Of a stretch of DNA of 23,411 bases, positions 23,378-23,411 are shown one piece after another. The stretch is from Saprospiraceae bacterium (lineage in GTDB: Bacteria > Bacteroidota > Bacteroidia > Chitinophagales > Saprospiraceae): contig JAHDII010000011.1 of the NCBI GenBank assembly GCA_020630895.1, forward strand, positions 1 through 23,411, in the 5' to 3' direction. Within the stretch, counting starts at the first letter, position 1, and every line of letters begins with the position of its first letter. The notes beneath the pieces were generated by a model. The model was not told where the DNA came from. It saw nothing but the letters and a program-made list of their open reading frames with translations, and did no database searches. The position numbers were made by a program, and so were the translations under genes.

Positions 23378-23411
23378 CATAAAATTGAATGTACGTTATT
23401 CTGGTGCTCCA

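Overview
The window is AT-rich chromosomal DNA of a Bacteroidota bacterium, most likely from the Flavobacteriia or a close relative. The evidence is the fused SecD-SecF protein, a type IX secretion (T9SS) C-terminal sorting domain on a secreted protease, a PorT-like barrel next to ubiE, a dCTP deaminase and a YihA/EngB GTPase with Bacteroidota-style sequences, and several promoter elements of the Bacteroidota TAnnTTTG type. No tRNA, rRNA, CRISPR array, insertion sequence or phage gene was seen.

Left part (1-5616). Two minus-strand genes at the edge encode single-pass membrane-anchored periplasmic proteins. The complete one resembles a shortened GldM/PorM (T9SS/gliding motor subunit), and the other is cut by the window end. 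A terminator separates them from a small acidic protein of unknown function and a YfcE-type metallophosphoesterase. secDF runs divergently and ends in a strong hairpin terminator.

Middle (5710-15269). A large AsmA-family protein with a repetitive charged tail converges on a YD/RHS-like exported protein, with a heptamer/inverted repeat between them. An ECF sigma factor overlaps a one-helix membrane protein that is its probable anti-sigma partner. A 16-bp inverted repeat then separates this pair from a 1335-residue M4 (thermolysin-like) metalloprotease with a propeptide, PKD-like domains and a T9SS sorting domain.

Right-middle (15540-20758). The minus-strand pair WD40 propeller-dcd lies divergent to a plus-strand run: 4'-phosphopantetheinyl transferase, lipoprotein, TlpA-like thioredoxin, lipoprotein. 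This run meets the minus-strand pair engB-macro domain protein with abutting stop codons.

Right end (20943-23411). There is a small outer-membrane barrel with a terminator, then ubiE/menG (menaquinone methylation) overlapping porT (T9SS outer-membrane protein), then a long perfect hairpin that probably terminates a gene lying just beyond the window.

A theme of the window is export and the cell envelope: SecDF drives Sec export, PorT and possibly the GldM-like proteins belong to T9SS machinery, and the M4 protease is a T9SS cargo. Several genes have an in-frame TTG upstream of a better start. I chose starts from family N-termini, signal peptides and promoter positions.
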